Positions 36,174 to 45,487 of a stretch of 64,000 bases of DNA are shown here, piece after piece (positions within the stretch are counted from its first letter, which is position 1; every line of letters begins with the position of its first letter). Source of the stretch: Chryseobacterium lacus (GTDB lineage Bacteria; Bacteroidota; Bacteroidia; Flavobacteriales; Weeksellaceae); the NCBI RefSeq assembly GCF_003336205.1, contig NZ_QPIE01000001.1, positions 310,001-374,000 on the forward strand. The letters run 5' to 3'. A program made the translations under genes and the position numbers. Below the pieces are notes generated by a model, which had not been told where the DNA came from, did no database searches, and saw only the letters and a list, made by a program, of their open reading frames with translations.

Positions 36174-37217
36174 TTAGTCCAGTTGAGTAATGATGGATTG
36201 CCAAGCTTTTTTCGTAGAAAGTTCTTCGTTAAGCATTGAATATTTTTCTAATACAAAATTAGAAGCTTTTTTTCCTTTTTGTAATATTTCGGCTTCATTT
36301 TCTTCAAATTGCAAGGCATACGCTTCTATTGTTTTTACAAATGTAATAATGTCGCCATCTGGTATCACTGCAGAAAATTCCTCATGAAAATACTCTTTTC
36401 CAGCTTGTCCAGCATATCCAATAACAAAACACCCACAAGCCATGGCTTCGACTGGAGGCAAACCAAAACCTTCACGATGATTAAAACTCAGAAAAAAAAC
36501 TGACTCCTTCATATGGGATGCCACTTCTCTTTCAGAAAGATTATCAATTGGGAAAAACTCCCAGCTTTTTAAATTTTTCCTAGCTTTCAAAATGTTAATA
36601 ACCTGTACAGAATCTTCCTCTAACTTTCTAGGCATATAAGCAATTTTCTTTTTTTTGAATTGACCCGGGAAAAAAAAATTATCATCTATTCCCAAAGTTA
36701 TCTGGAAAATTTTCAAATCTGGAAAGGTATAAGATAAATAAGAATGAGCATCATCAGAAGCAACGATTACCCCTAAGCATCGTGAATTTGTATATGGGTT
36801 TTCTTCGGGAAAATTGGCACTATAATGTTGAAAAGTATAATAACAATTTTGATTGAAAATAACATATGGATTCTCAGGCAAAGCTTTATGCATATTGCTT
36901 CCATAAATTTCAGGAAGAACTACTATTGAATCTCTCCCAATAATTTCGTCATTACGCGAAGCTACAAAAGATTTTATCCGATTATAAAAAGTAATATTAT
37001 TTTTTGAAATACTTCCTAAAATTCTCTTAAAAATGTGGTAATTATAAACTACATTTTCCGCATGATACCACTTGTTTTTTGATTTATCTTTTTTTTTAAT
37101 TAAAAGATAGGATTCAAATCCCACCCGCCGCAGGATGGTAACCTGACGATAAATCTGTTTTATTCCACCTGTAGGCTCTGCATTAGATGGAGAAAGAAAA
37201 TATATCTTTTTACCCAT
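36174..37217 (-). CDS. Glycosyltransferase (GT-B fold, family 4-like)
   Basis: A 347-residue GT-B-fold protein. The N-terminus (KIYFLSPSNAEPTGGIKQIYRQV) is a Rossmann start with a glycine loop, and the C-terminal donor-site region is GT4/WsaF-like (SVFFLSFNHREGFGLPPVEAMACGCFVIGYAGQAGKEYF), with the E-x7-E pattern. The start at 37217 overlaps the stop of the preceding gene by 8 bases, so translation is coupled. A start at 37289 would reach deep into that gene and is rejected. It is the last gene of the rocD-led operon. The sugar is unknown. Confidence 0.82.
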   Translation of the reverse strand: MGKKIYFLSPSNAEPTGGIKQIYRQVTILRRVGFESYLLIKKKDKSKNKWYHAENVVYNYHIFKRILGSISKNNITFYNRIKSFVASRNDEIIGRDSIVVLPEIYGSNMHKALPENPYVIFNQNCYYTFQHYSANFPEENPYTNSRCLGVIVASDDAHSYLSYTFPDLKIFQITLGIDDNFFFPGQFKKKKIAYMPRKLEEDSVQVINILKARKNLKSWEFFPIDNLSEREVASHMKESVFFLSFNHREGFGLPPVEAMACGCFVIGYAGQAGKEYFHEEFSAVIPDGDIITFVKTIEAYALQFEENEAEILQKGKKASNFVLEKYSMLNEELSTKKAWQSIITQLD

Positions 37218-38187
37218 TGTTATTTTTAATAATATTTTTAATCCAGCTCTCAAGGCTATACTTGTATAAAATATGCTCAGGTAATTCACGATAAGGCGTA
37301 TTTAGAAAATCTGAATCTAAATGCGGGTTGTCAGGATCAATTACGAGAATATTCTGAGGATCGTAGAAATCATAATTTTTAATCATCTCATTTGTTGTGA
37401 TGAGTTTCTTTCTTAAACCCATAGCTTCAAAAGGTCTGAATGATAAACCAGTTTGATTTTGATGCGCAATATCCAAAATTATTTTTGTTCTAGAACTTAC
37501 CTTATAGGATTCAGAAAAAGGAATGAGTTCGTACGTCGATGTTATATGTTGGGACTTCCCATGAGTTTCAATATTTTTAGCAAGATGCCGATAAAGTATA
37601 GAATGAGCATGAAGCGAATTAGCATTCAGAAAGTCAAGTATTTTTATCAGATTATATATCCTGCCATCTTCTGTACCCCAAAACAACACATCATATAAAG
37701 GTTCGGTATCTGCAGATCTATCACAAAAATAAAAGTTATGATTTTTACTAAATCCGTATTTTATACAATCTAAGGAATCAAAACTGAAGCATTGATCAAA
37801 ATATTGAATGGTTTCTTCTTGACCTTTAATTTTATTAATGCTGTCCCAAAAGATAGCTTTCATGATACTTGTTTTATTCTTCAATTTCTGAAGATTTTCT
37901 ATAGATATGACATCAGGGCGGTTAATTATAATTTGCTCATAACGATCTTTTTTCTCCAAAACCCTAAAGAAGTCCATCTGTTGCTTTTCATCCTTCAAAT
38001 TACGATTAAGAAACAGTTTCATAAAAAAGTTCTGCAATTTCTCTCCAAAATGACGATATTTATATCTTTTAGTGTATGCACTTACCACATGTTTTACCTC
38101 ATAATTACTGTATTTCTTTAAGCCTTCAAAGATGACTTCATTAAATCCAAAATAATCAGGAGCAATGAACAAAATTTTCTTTTTCAT
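37210..38187 (-). CDS. Putative glycosyltransferase, paralogue of the upstream gene
   Basis: A 325-residue protein beginning KKKILFIAPDYFGFNEVIFEGL, a GT-B-like N-terminal strand and loop. The C-terminal half (LDIAHQNQTGLSFRPFEAMGLRKKLITTN..YDFYDPQNILVID) resembles the CgeB/spore-glycan type of transferase and is plainly homologous to the 38187 gene. I cannot name a GT family with confidence. It overlaps its upstream neighbour's stop by one base and its downstream neighbour's start by eight. Coding is notably AT-rich. A role in lipooligosaccharide or capsule assembly is inferred from context. Confidence 0.7.
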   Translation of the reverse strand: MKKKILFIAPDYFGFNEVIFEGLKKYSNYEVKHVVSAYTKRYKYRHFGEKLQNFFMKLFLNRNLKDEKQQMDFFRVLEKKDRYEQIIINRPDVISIENLQKLKNKTSIMKAIFWDSINKIKGQEETIQYFDQCFSFDSLDCIKYGFSKNHNFYFCDRSADTEPLYDVLFWGTEDGRIYNLIKILDFLNANSLHAHSILYRHLAKNIETHGKSQHITSTYELIPFSESYKVSSRTKIILDIAHQNQTGLSFRPFEAMGLRKKLITTNEMIKNYDFYDPQNILVIDPDNPHLDSDFLNTPYRELPEHILYKYSLESWIKNIIKNNNG

Positions 38188-39170
38188 TAGGTAAGAGTTT
38201 TAGTAATCCAAGCAGTGAAGCTATAGTTACTCGCCGTGCTATTAATCTCACAATAAGGTTCTTCTAAAAACTGTTCCAAAGACATTGAGCTTTCATTGAT
38301 AATATATATGTTTCTTTCATTGTAAAAGTCGAATTCTTTTACCAGCTTGTTATTTGTAATCAGTTTTCTTTTATATCCAACAGCTTCAAATGCCCTAAAA
38401 GACAGCCCAGCGTGAATCTTATTTTCTACATCCAACACAATCTCTGAGGATTTACATTCAATCATACTCTCTTCAAACGTCAATCCTTTTTTTATAAAAT
38501 TGATTGGATACTTTCGGTATTTCTCTATTTTCTTTTCATTGTTATAAACAATATTGATATTGATATTTAGTCCTAGATGTTGTAATTCTGATGCGATAAA
38601 AGCAATATCTTCAATCCGGTCTTTCATAAATGTTCCCACAAAGAAAACATCCTGTTTTATTATTGAAAACTCAGGAAGATAATCAAAATAGAAATTGGTA
38701 GTAAATTCCACACCCTGATATTTTTCTTCGTCATTCTTATCAAAAACAAAAAAACGGTCAAAAAACTGCACCCTTGTTTCAGCCAAGGGAAAACGTTTCA
38801 TTCCATCCCACTGATAGGCAACTGAAAATTTTGATTTATTCTTAATTTCTTTCAGAACTGATTCAGAAAATAAATCCGGTCTTATGACTAATGCAAAATC
38901 AGATTGGCGTATGTTGCTTAGAATTTCCAGCTGTGGCTTTTCTTTTAGCACAGTCAGCTTCTCAGTTTTATAGCTTTTATCTTTTAAAAATATTTTTTTC
39001 AAAAAATGTATAAAAGAATTTATATGGGAAATTCTTATTTTTTTTGAGGCATCATGAGGAACAGAATACACGGTAAAACCTAATAATTCCAGATTTTTAC
39101 GAAAACAGACGGGAAGCCCAAAGTGGTCGGGAACTGCTAATATGATAGTCTTGTTCTTATAAAGTTCCAT
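38187..39170 (-). CDS. Putative glycosyltransferase, paralogue of the downstream gene
   Basis: A 327-residue protein with start at 39170 (MELYKNKTIILAVPDHFG), one base after the stop of the DUF5672 gene. The longer frame to 39341 lies within that gene and is rejected. The C-terminal stretch (LDVENKIHAGLSFRAFEAVGYKRKLITNN..FDFYNERNIYIINE) parallels the 37210 gene nearly position by position, so the two arose by duplication and diverged widely at their N-termini. It probably uses the same kind of donor but another acceptor. AT-rich. Confidence 0.7.
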   Translation of the reverse strand: MELYKNKTIILAVPDHFGLPVCFRKNLELLGFTVYSVPHDASKKIRISHINSFIHFLKKIFLKDKSYKTEKLTVLKEKPQLEILSNIRQSDFALVIRPDLFSESVLKEIKNKSKFSVAYQWDGMKRFPLAETRVQFFDRFFVFDKNDEEKYQGVEFTTNFYFDYLPEFSIIKQDVFFVGTFMKDRIEDIAFIASELQHLGLNININIVYNNEKKIEKYRKYPINFIKKGLTFEESMIECKSSEIVLDVENKIHAGLSFRAFEAVGYKRKLITNNKLVKEFDFYNERNIYIINESSMSLEQFLEEPYCEINSTASNYSFTAWITKTLT

Positions 39171-39171
39171 T

Positions 39172-39969
39172 TTATAAAATATATCCTTTTTTTTCAAAAT
39201 ATGGTCTCCAGAAATGACGTTCTTTATCCCACCTGTGGCACCCGAAAGGTAAAATCCCATTATTAAAATCAATTGCTTTTTTCTGCTTGTTTTCAATAGC
39301 AAAAAGGCAGGCTTGCTTATAATCCGGTTTATAAAATTCAATGTTATTTCTTTTAGGTTCTATGCTAAAGAAAACATCTTCAGCATAAAATTCACCTCTA
39401 TTTTCAGGCTTCAGATAAACTTTCACCACTTCATCCAACTGCTTGAGAATTTCTATGAATTTTTCTCGTTTCCGTAGAGATAGTCCGCCGTTTCCGACTT
39501 CATTATACAAAAGAGTTTTGTCTTTTTGCCATTTTCCATTGCCGTTATAATTTACCAACGATTTTAATTTGTATAGCCCTTTATCCCATAATCCTTTTAA
39601 AAAAGGTATGTCTTCGAAAGAGCGGATCCAAGGGGCACCAATGTAATCAAAGTTTTTTCTACACCAATCCATCAGATGATCCTCAAAAACAAAACAGTCA
39701 GTTTGGTAGATTAAAATGTATTTTTCATTAAAAGACCGATAAAAATCCAAGTTCAGCATCAATTGATTATAACCATAGATTCCATCAAAAAAATAATCAT
39801 CAAACGCCAGAGAATTGAATGAGAACTGTTGATATGGAATAATGTCTAATGATTTAGGATGAATAAATGTAATCTTGTAATTTCTTAATATTTCAGTAGC
39901 CCGATTCAATGAAATTAAATCGTCACTTCCAGGCACATCTTTATAAATAGGAATGACAACATCTACCAT
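39172..39969 (-). CDS. DUF5672 family protein (GT-A-like)
   Basis: A 265-residue protein that I recognise as DUF5672, found in sugar-polymer gene clusters. The N-terminal DVVIPIYKD is like the first strand of GT-A transferases. The family core is IYQTDCFVFEDHLMDWCRKNFDYIGAPW, and VGNGGLSLRKREKFIEIL is a typical acceptor-side motif of GT-A enzymes; AEDVFFS follows. The TDCFVF Asp may take the place of the DXD metal site. Its ATG overlaps the rocD stop (TAATG), so translation is coupled. Confidence 0.8.
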   Translation of the reverse strand: MVDVVIPIYKDVPGSDDLISLNRATEILRNYKITFIHPKSLDIIPYQQFSFNSLAFDDYFFDGIYGYNQLMLNLDFYRSFNEKYILIYQTDCFVFEDHLMDWCRKNFDYIGAPWIRSFEDIPFLKGLWDKGLYKLKSLVNYNGNGKWQKDKTLLYNEVGNGGLSLRKREKFIEILKQLDEVVKVYLKPENRGEFYAEDVFFSIEPKRNNIEFYKPDYKQACLFAIENKQKKAIDFNNGILPFGCHRWDKERHFWRPYFEKKGYIL

Positions 39970-41213
39970 TACTTCTTATATTCCAAAACCGTCTTCTCAA
40001 TAATCTGAACGCAATCCAATAGTTGTTCTTCGGTGATGACCAATGGCGGAGCCAAGCGAATGATGTTGCCGTGTGTTGGCTTGGCCAGAAGTCCGTTGTC
40101 CCGAAGTGTCAGGCAGAGATTCCAAGCCGTAGAACTTTCGGGTGTGTCATTGATGAGGATGGCGTTCAAAAGTCCTTTCCCACGCACTCTGGTGATAAGA
40201 TCTGTTTTCTCAATTAATTTTTCCATTTCAGAACGGAAAATTTTGCCCAGACTTTCTGCTTTTTCGGAAAGATTTTCCTCTTCAACTACATCCAGAGCTG
40301 CCATTGCTACTGCACAGGCTAACGGATTTCCTCCAAAAGTGGAACCGTGTTGTCCGGGCTGGATTACATTCATAATGTGATCGTCCGCCAATACGGCAGA
40401 AACAGGATACATTCCTCCGGAAAGTGCTTTTCCTAAAATCAAAATATCCGGCTGTACATTTTCATGATGGCAGGCAATTAATTTCCCTGTTCTTGCAATT
40501 CCGGTTTGAACTTCATCGGCAATAAACAGAACATTGTGTTTTTTACAAAGTTCAGATGCGCTTTTCAGATAACCTTCATCCGGAACATAAACACCGGCTT
40601 CTCCTTGAATAGGTTCCACCAAAAAAGCAGCAACATTTTCTGAATCATTTTCCAAAACAGTTCGGAGCGATTCTAAATCATTATAAGGAATTTTTACAAA
40701 TCCCGGCGTGTACGGACCGTAATTCTCATTGGCGTCAGGGTCGTTTGAAAAGGAAATAATGGTAGTAGTTCGGCCATGAAAATTATTTTCGCAAACAATA
40801 ATTTTAGCAGCATTTTCCGTAATTCCTTTCACTTCATAGCTCCATTTTCTGGCAATTTTCAAAGCAGTTTCTACGGCTTCCGCACCGGAATTCATAGGCA
40901 ACACTTTATCAAAACCGAAAAGTTCCGTAATTTTTTTCTCGTATTCCCCCAATTTTGAACTGTAAAAAGCTCTGGATGTTAGCGCAAGTTTTTGTGCCTG
41001 ATCCACAAGTGCATTGACAATCTTTGGATGCGAATGACCCTGATTAACAGCAGAATATGCTGAAAGAAAATCGTAATATTTTTTTCCTTCTACATCCCAG
41101 ACATAAACACCTTCGCCACGATCCAGCACTACCGGAAGCGGATGATAATTGTGGGCGCCATATTTTTCTTCGAGTTCTATGAAAGTTGATGAAATATTGG
41201 TAGGAGTTTGCAT
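39969..41213 (-). CDS. rocD: Ornithine--oxo-acid transaminase
   Basis: PLP-dependent class III aminotransferase turning ornithine into glutamate semialdehyde, 414 residues. The PLP lysine is in [16 protein letters not shown] (about Lys262). [18 protein letters not shown] and [15 protein letters not shown] match ornithine aminotransferases closely. It is the first gene of a run with one-base overlaps or near-zero gaps: rocD, DUF5672 and three transferase-like genes. A link of arginine/ornithine breakdown with a surface-glycan operon is unexpected; the enzyme may instead amine a sugar, but its sequence is plainly RocD-like. Confidence 0.92.
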   Translation of the reverse strand: MQTPTNISSTFIELEEKYGAHNYHPLPVVLDRGEGVYVWDVEGKKYYDFLSAYSAVNQGHSHPKIVNALVDQAQKLALTSRAFYSSKLGEYEKKITELFGFDKVLPMNSGAEAVETALKIARKWSYEVKGITENAAKIIVCENNFHGRTTTIISFSNDPDANENYGPYTPGFVKIPYNDLESLRTVLENDSENVAAFLVEPIQGEAGVYVPDEGYLKSASELCKKHNVLFIADEVQTGIARTGKLIACHHENVQPDILILGKALSGGMYPVSAVLADDHIMNVIQPGQHGSTFGGNPLACAVAMAALDVVEEENLSEKAESLGKIFRSEMEKLIEKTDLITRVRGKGLLNAILINDTPESSTAWNLCLTLRDNGLLAKPTHGNIIRLAPPLVITEEQLLDCVQIIEKTVLEYKK

Positions 41214-41328
41214 GTTTCTTTTTAAATTTAAAGAAGCAAAATTAATGATTTATTTTCAAGTGTATAAATGAAGACCTGAGTATCATTATTAATATTCTCA
41301 TTCTGAGATCTGGTTTGTCATTATTAAC

Positions 41329-41366
41329 AAAAAATCCGTCTCATTTTAAACTGAAACGGATCTTTT
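41329..41366 (-). terminator. Terminator of accBC
   Basis: ATCCGTCTCA (41334-41343) pairs with TGAAACGGAT (41352-41361) with one wobble pair; a T-run follows on the minus strand. It lies 21 bases past the accC stop. Confidence 0.8.
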
Positions 41367-41386
41367 TATTCTTGGAATATTGATGA

Positions 41387-42739
41387 TTAATTCTCGAAAC
41401 TCTTATCCATCACAAAATCCTCCATGAATTTTGTCGTGTAATTTCCTGCCAGATAATCTTCGTTTTCCATCAATTGTCTGTGGAAAGGAATGGTGGTTTT
41501 CACGCCTTCAATATAGAATTCCTCCAAGGCGCGTCTCATTTTTGCAATCGCTTCATCTCGCGTTTGTGCCGTGGTAATCAGCTTTGCAATCATGGAATCA
41601 TAATTGGACGGGATGGTATATCCTGAATAAACGTGAGTATCAACACGAATTCCATGTCCGCCTGGAATATTCAAACTAGTAATCTTTCCGGGACTTGGTC
41701 TGAAATCATTGAATGGATCTTCAGCATTAATCCGGCATTCTATAGAATGAAGTTTCGGGTAATGATTTATCCCTGAAATCGGCGTTCCGGCTGCAAGCAT
41801 AATTTGCTCACGAATCAGGTCGTAATCAATTACCTGTTCAGTAATCGGATGTTCCACCTGAATTCTGGTGTTCATTTCCATAAAATAGAAGTTTCTGTGT
41901 TTATCCACTAAAAATTCTATCGTTCCAACCCCTTCATAGCCAATATATTCAGCAGCCTTCACGGCAGCATCTCCCATTTTTTTACGAAGTTCATCCGTCA
42001 TAAACGGGGATGGCGTTTCTTCGGTAAGTTTTTGATTTCGTCTTTGTACAGAACAGTCTCTTTCCGAAAGGTGACATGCTTTTCCATACTGATCTCCGGC
42101 GATCTGAATTTCAATATGCCTTGGCTCTTCAATCAGCTTTTCCATGTACATTCCGCCATTTCCGAATGCGGCTACAGCTTCCTGAATCGCAGATTCCCAA
42201 TGTTCTTTAAGTTCCGACGCATTCCATACCCGGCGCATTCCTTTTCCTCCACCGCCAGCTGTTGCTTTGATCATTACAGGATAACCGATTTCTTCAGCTA
42301 TCTTTGCGGCATCTTCGTAAGAACCGATCAAACCTTCAGATCCGGGTACGCAGGGAACACCCGCTTCTTTCATCGTAGCTTTAGCATTTGCTTTATCGCC
42401 CATTCTGTCGATTTGCTCTGGGGTGGCACCGATAAATTTAATACCATTCTTCTGACAAATTCTGGAAAAATTGGAATTTTCTGAAAGAAATCCGTAGCCG
42501 GGATGTATTGCATCGGCATTGGTAATTTCTGCTGCTGAAATAATATTAGGAATTTTCAGATAGGAATCTTTGCTCATGGCCGGGCCAATGCAAACGGCTT
42601 CATCTGCAAACCGGACATGGAGGCTGTCCTTATCCGCAGTGGAATATACTGCAACCGTCTTTATTCCCATTTCTTTGCAGGTGCGCAGGATACGCATTGC
42701 AATTTCGCCACGGTTGGCGATCAGTATTTTTTTGAACAT
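41387..42739 (-). CDS. accC: Acetyl-CoA carboxylase, biotin carboxylase subunit
   Basis: ATP-grasp enzyme that carboxylates the biotin on AccB, 450 residues. Marks are [31 protein letters not shown], the ATP loop [23 protein letters not shown] and [18 protein letters not shown]. The length equals E. coli AccC. It lies 75 bases after accB, in one operation unit with it, and is followed by a terminator. No residue is missing. Confidence 0.97.
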   Translation of the reverse strand: MFKKILIANRGEIAMRILRTCKEMGIKTVAVYSTADKDSLHVRFADEAVCIGPAMSKDSYLKIPNIISAAEITNADAIHPGYGFLSENSNFSRICQKNGIKFIGATPEQIDRMGDKANAKATMKEAGVPCVPGSEGLIGSYEDAAKIAEEIGYPVMIKATAGGGGKGMRRVWNASELKEHWESAIQEAVAAFGNGGMYMEKLIEEPRHIEIQIAGDQYGKACHLSERDCSVQRRNQKLTEETPSPFMTDELRKKMGDAAVKAAEYIGYEGVGTIEFLVDKHRNFYFMEMNTRIQVEHPITEQVIDYDLIREQIMLAAGTPISGINHYPKLHSIECRINAEDPFNDFRPSPGKITSLNIPGGHGIRVDTHVYSGYTIPSNYDSMIAKLITTAQTRDEAIAKMRRALEEFYIEGVKTTIPFHRQLMENEDYLAGNYTTKFMEDFVMDKSFEN

Positions 42740-42814
42740 CTTAATTAATTTGAAAAAGAGAAAATTTGAAAATTTGAAAAATGAGGTTTAGTACTCATTA
42801 CTAAATATTATCAA

Positions 42815-43297
42815 TTAAGAAGGATCAACTAAAAATAAAGGCTGATCGTACTCTACAGGAGTAGCATCATCTACCAAAATCTTCACGATTTTTCCTGAAA
42901 CTTCAGATTCAATTTGGTTGAAAAGCTTCATCGCTTCGATAACACAGACCACTTTTCCGTTAGACACTTCATCTCCTACGTTCACGAAAACATCTTTATC
43001 CGGAGCGGGTTTTCTGTAAAAAGTTCCGATCATAGGGGATTTAATCGTAAGATATTTGCTGTCGTCGTCTGCTTTTTCTTTTGCAGGCTGTTCAGCAGAT
43101 GGTGCTGGTGCTGCCGCAGGAGCCGGAGCCGGAGTTGCAGCTGGGTACATTTGGGGCTGTGCAATATAACTTACATTTTCGTTTCCTCCCAATGGTGTTT
43201 TAATGGTGATTTCAAAATCTTTGGTCTTATATTTCACTTCTGAAACTTCAGATTTGGAAACGAATTTAATAAGATTTTGTATTTCTCTGATGTCCAT
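42815..43297 (-). CDS. accB: Acetyl-CoA carboxylase biotin carboxyl carrier protein
   Basis: A 160-residue biotin carrier. The N-terminal helical region is followed by an Ala/Pro-rich hinge (about 51-72) and the biotinyl domain with EAMKLFN, biotin being attached to Lys124. The start at 43297 ([12 protein letters not shown]) is the usual AccB start; a frame to 43360 would run across the promoter. accC follows. In many Flavobacteriia fabH lies between rpmF and accB; here only about 120 bases separate them. Confidence 0.96.
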   Translation of the reverse strand: MDIREIQNLIKFVSKSEVSEVKYKTKDFEITIKTPLGGNENVSYIAQPQMYPAATPAPAPAAAPAPSAEQPAKEKADDDSKYLTIKSPMIGTFYRKPAPDKDVFVNVGDEVSNGKVVCVIEAMKLFNQIESEVSGKIVKILVDDATPVEYDQPLFLVDPS

Positions 43298-43320
43298 AAT
43301 TTGATTTTTTAATAAGGCAT

Positions 43321-43349
43321 CAAAGATACCAAAAAAACGTAAAAAACAA
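43321..43349 (-). promoter_or_regulatory. Promoter of accBC (TTG, 18 bases, TATCTTTG)
   Basis: On the minus strand, -33 TTG at 43349-43347 and -7 TATCTTTG at 43328-43321 are separated by 18 bases; the accB ATG is 24 bases on. The -33 part lies directly against the T-tail of the rpmF terminator. Confidence 0.65.
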
Positions 43350-43350
43350 C

Positions 43351-43389
43351 AAAAAACCACCCGAAATTACTGAAAATCGAGTGGTTTTT
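43351..43389 (-). terminator. Terminator of DUF177-rpmF
   Basis: AAAAACCAC (43352-43360) pairs with GTGGTTTTT (43381-43389) around a 20-base loop; a T-rich tail follows on the minus strand. It lies about 30 bases past the rpmF stop. Confidence 0.6.
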
Positions 43390-43420
43390 ATATTAAATCG
43401 AGCTTTTCTAAGATATTCTC

Positions 43421-43624
43421 CTAGTTCTCTTCAGTAGTTTCAATTTCTTTTTCCATTACTATTTTTCCTCTGTAGTAGAGTTTTCCTTCGTGCCAGTGTG
43501 CTCTGTGGTAAAGGTGCAACTCACCGCTGGCGGCGTCTTTTGCCAATTGAGGAACCTCAGCTTTGTAGTGAGTTCTTCTCTTATCTCTTCTTGTAGACGA
43601 TTGTCTTCTCTTTGGATGTGCCAT
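43421..43624 (-). CDS. rpmF: Large-subunit ribosomal protein bL32
   Basis: A 67-residue basic protein with the bL32 start [20 protein letters not shown] and the core [19 protein letters not shown]. The zinc-binding cysteines of many bL32 proteins are absent (C-minus form). It lies 60 bases after the DUF177 gene, the usual bacterial pair. fabH or plsX, which often follow, do not; a terminator comes next. Confidence 0.95.
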   Translation of the reverse strand: MAHPKRRQSSTRRDKRRTHYKAEVPQLAKDAASGELHLYHRAHWHEGKLYYRGKIVMEKEIETTEEN

Positions 43625-43684
43625 TGTAATAATTTTTTTTGATGAGCGATGAGACTCATCATCTCATCATATTAAACTATTTAT

Positions 43685-44206
43685 TTAATTATTGTCTTTT
43701 AATTTTCTTAAAGCGTCCCAACGCGGATCGCTCTCTTTTTGCTGTTCTTCTTCAACTTTAGGTTGATATTTCTTCAGTATTTCCAAATCTTTTTCGTCCA
43801 GATTCGGAGAAATTTTCTTCATCGGAACAGAGAGTACGATATTCTCATAAATCAGCTGTGCCACATTGAACACATAATCGTTTGCCGGAATTATAATAAC
43901 TTCTTCATTGCTGTCATCATATTCCTCACCGAATTTTACCAAAACATTCACTTCGGATGCTATTGCAGCATCGAAAGATTCAGTACTGATGTCACAAAGC
44001 AATTCTACCGTACCGCTCGTATTAATCCAAAATTCCAGAAAAGTAGAATGCTTTTCCATCAAAACCTTGGCCTCTATTCTCGGATTGGTAAATTCCTGCT
44101 CTGTTTCAAAAAGTTGAAAGAACGCATTATCTATCTCAAATCGGAACTGATGTTTTCCGTCTTTCAGACCGGAAAAAGCTACATCATAATTTCTAAGCTT
44201 GTCCAT
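43685..44206 (-). CDS. DUF177/YceD family protein
   Basis: A 173-residue protein of the YceD (DUF177) family, which accompanies rpmF in most bacteria and in plants acts in 23S rRNA processing. The beta-rich core includes LLCDISTESFDAAIASEVNVLVKFG and the C-terminal DPRWDALRKLKDNN is the family's sign-off. The start is at 44206 (MDKLRNYDVAFSGL); the frame to 44290 adds unconserved residues. The two-Cys motif of E. coli YceD is missing, as in many Bacteroidetes. Confidence 0.87.
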   Translation of the reverse strand: MDKLRNYDVAFSGLKDGKHQFRFEIDNAFFQLFETEQEFTNPRIEAKVLMEKHSTFLEFWINTSGTVELLCDISTESFDAAIASEVNVLVKFGEEYDDSNEEVIIIPANDYVFNVAQLIYENIVLSVPMKKISPNLDEKDLEILKKYQPKVEEEQQKESDPRWDALRKLKDNN

Positions 44207-44296
44207 AAAATGAGTGTGCAAAAATATGCATTTTTTTTGAATTAGCAAATAAATTTTCCTGAGGCTTTTTAATGAAGAGAATTTACGCAAAAACTT

Positions 44297-45388
44297 CTAC
44301 CCTTCTGAATCGTCCGGCAGATCTTCATCAACTCCGCTGTCGGCATAAGCTTTTTTTGGCCGCAGCCTGTCCTGCATCAGTTCATTATACTCTTGGCGGT
44401 TTTTAAAAATTTTAATTCCCGTGAAAATGGCTTCGGTAATGCTGCGTTCATCAGCAACATTTTGCCCGGCAATATCATAAGCTACACCGTGATCCGGCGA
44501 AGTCCGTACTACAGGCAGTCCCGCGGTGAAATTGACACCGTCCGCATACGCTAATGTTTTAAAAGGAGCCAAGCCCTGATCGTGATACATGGCCAAAACG
44601 GCATCATAATTTTTATATTTTTCCGGCTGAAAAAAACTGTCAGCAGGAAAAGGCCCGAATGCCATAATTCCATTTTCGAAAATTTCACGAATGACGGGTT
44701 GTATGATTTCTATTTCTTCGTTCCCAATCTGGCCGCCATCACCCGCATGCGGATTAAGGCCTAACACAGCAATTTTCGGTTTCTGAATACAAAAATCCTC
44801 AATAAGACATTGATTCAAAAGTTTAATTTGTTTTTTTAATTTCTCCTTTGAAATATTTTCGGGGATTTGCCATACGGGAATATGATGGGTGGAAACCGCA
44901 ACTTTCAGTTCGTCGGTAACTAAAAACATCAGTCCCTTTTTTTCAAATTTTTCTTCCAGATAACCGGTGTGTCCTGCATGTTTAAATCCGTGTTTCAGCA
45001 TTTCATCTTTGTTAATGGGTGCTGTTACCAGAACATCGATGTCACCATTTTTTAAAGCTTGTGAAGCTGCTTCCAGCGAATCAATCGCCATTTTTGTCGA
45101 TTCTTCAGTAGGTGTGCCCAAATCTACTTTTACATTGTCTTTCCACAGATTCACCATGTTTATTTTTCCGTTCTGAGCCTGAGCGGTCTCTTCAACATAA
45201 TGGAAATTCTGCTGAATTTTAAAAATGTTTTTTTGGTAAGTGAAAAGTTTTCCTGATCCAAAAATAATGGGTGTAAAAAAATCGGTAATGCTTTTATCTT
45301 TCAGAGATTTCATGATAATTTCGGGGCCTATCCCATTGTAATCGCCTATGGAAAATCCTACTTTTATCTTATAGTTTTTTGAACTCAT
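44297..45388 (-). CDS. pdxA: 4-hydroxythreonine-4-phosphate dehydrogenase
   Basis: NAD-dependent enzyme of vitamin B6 (pyridoxal phosphate) synthesis in the DXP-dependent route, 363 residues. Marks are VGFSIGDYNGIGPEIIMKSL, TAPINKDEMLKHGFKHAGHTGYLEE (substrate and metal His), LGLNPHAGDGGQIG and AMYHDQGLAPFKTLAY. The C-terminus ends in a short acidic tail. It is followed by DUF177-rpmF and is divergent from ribE. Confidence 0.95.
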   Translation of the reverse strand: MSSKNYKIKVGFSIGDYNGIGPEIIMKSLKDKSITDFFTPIIFGSGKLFTYQKNIFKIQQNFHYVEETAQAQNGKINMVNLWKDNVKVDLGTPTEESTKMAIDSLEAASQALKNGDIDVLVTAPINKDEMLKHGFKHAGHTGYLEEKFEKKGLMFLVTDELKVAVSTHHIPVWQIPENISKEKLKKQIKLLNQCLIEDFCIQKPKIAVLGLNPHAGDGGQIGNEEIEIIQPVIREIFENGIMAFGPFPADSFFQPEKYKNYDAVLAMYHDQGLAPFKTLAYADGVNFTAGLPVVRTSPDHGVAYDIAGQNVADERSITEAIFTGIKIFKNRQEYNELMQDRLRPKKAYADSGVDEDLPDDSEG

Positions 45389-45487
45389 ATTATTATCTTT
45401 GAAGATTATTAGAGAATGACAAATTTATAAATTAAAAGGGAAACTTTTATTTTTATTTGGATTCTCTCCAATCTGAACTTAGAAACT

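Noticed and set aside
39171-39341. N-terminal extension of the 38187 transferase
   Set aside because: It lies in another frame of the DUF5672 gene; the Met at 39170, one base after that stop, fits coupled translation.
45389-45487. FMN riboswitch before ribE
   Set aside because: The 99-base gap lacks the conserved RFN blocks and shows only AT-rich sequence.
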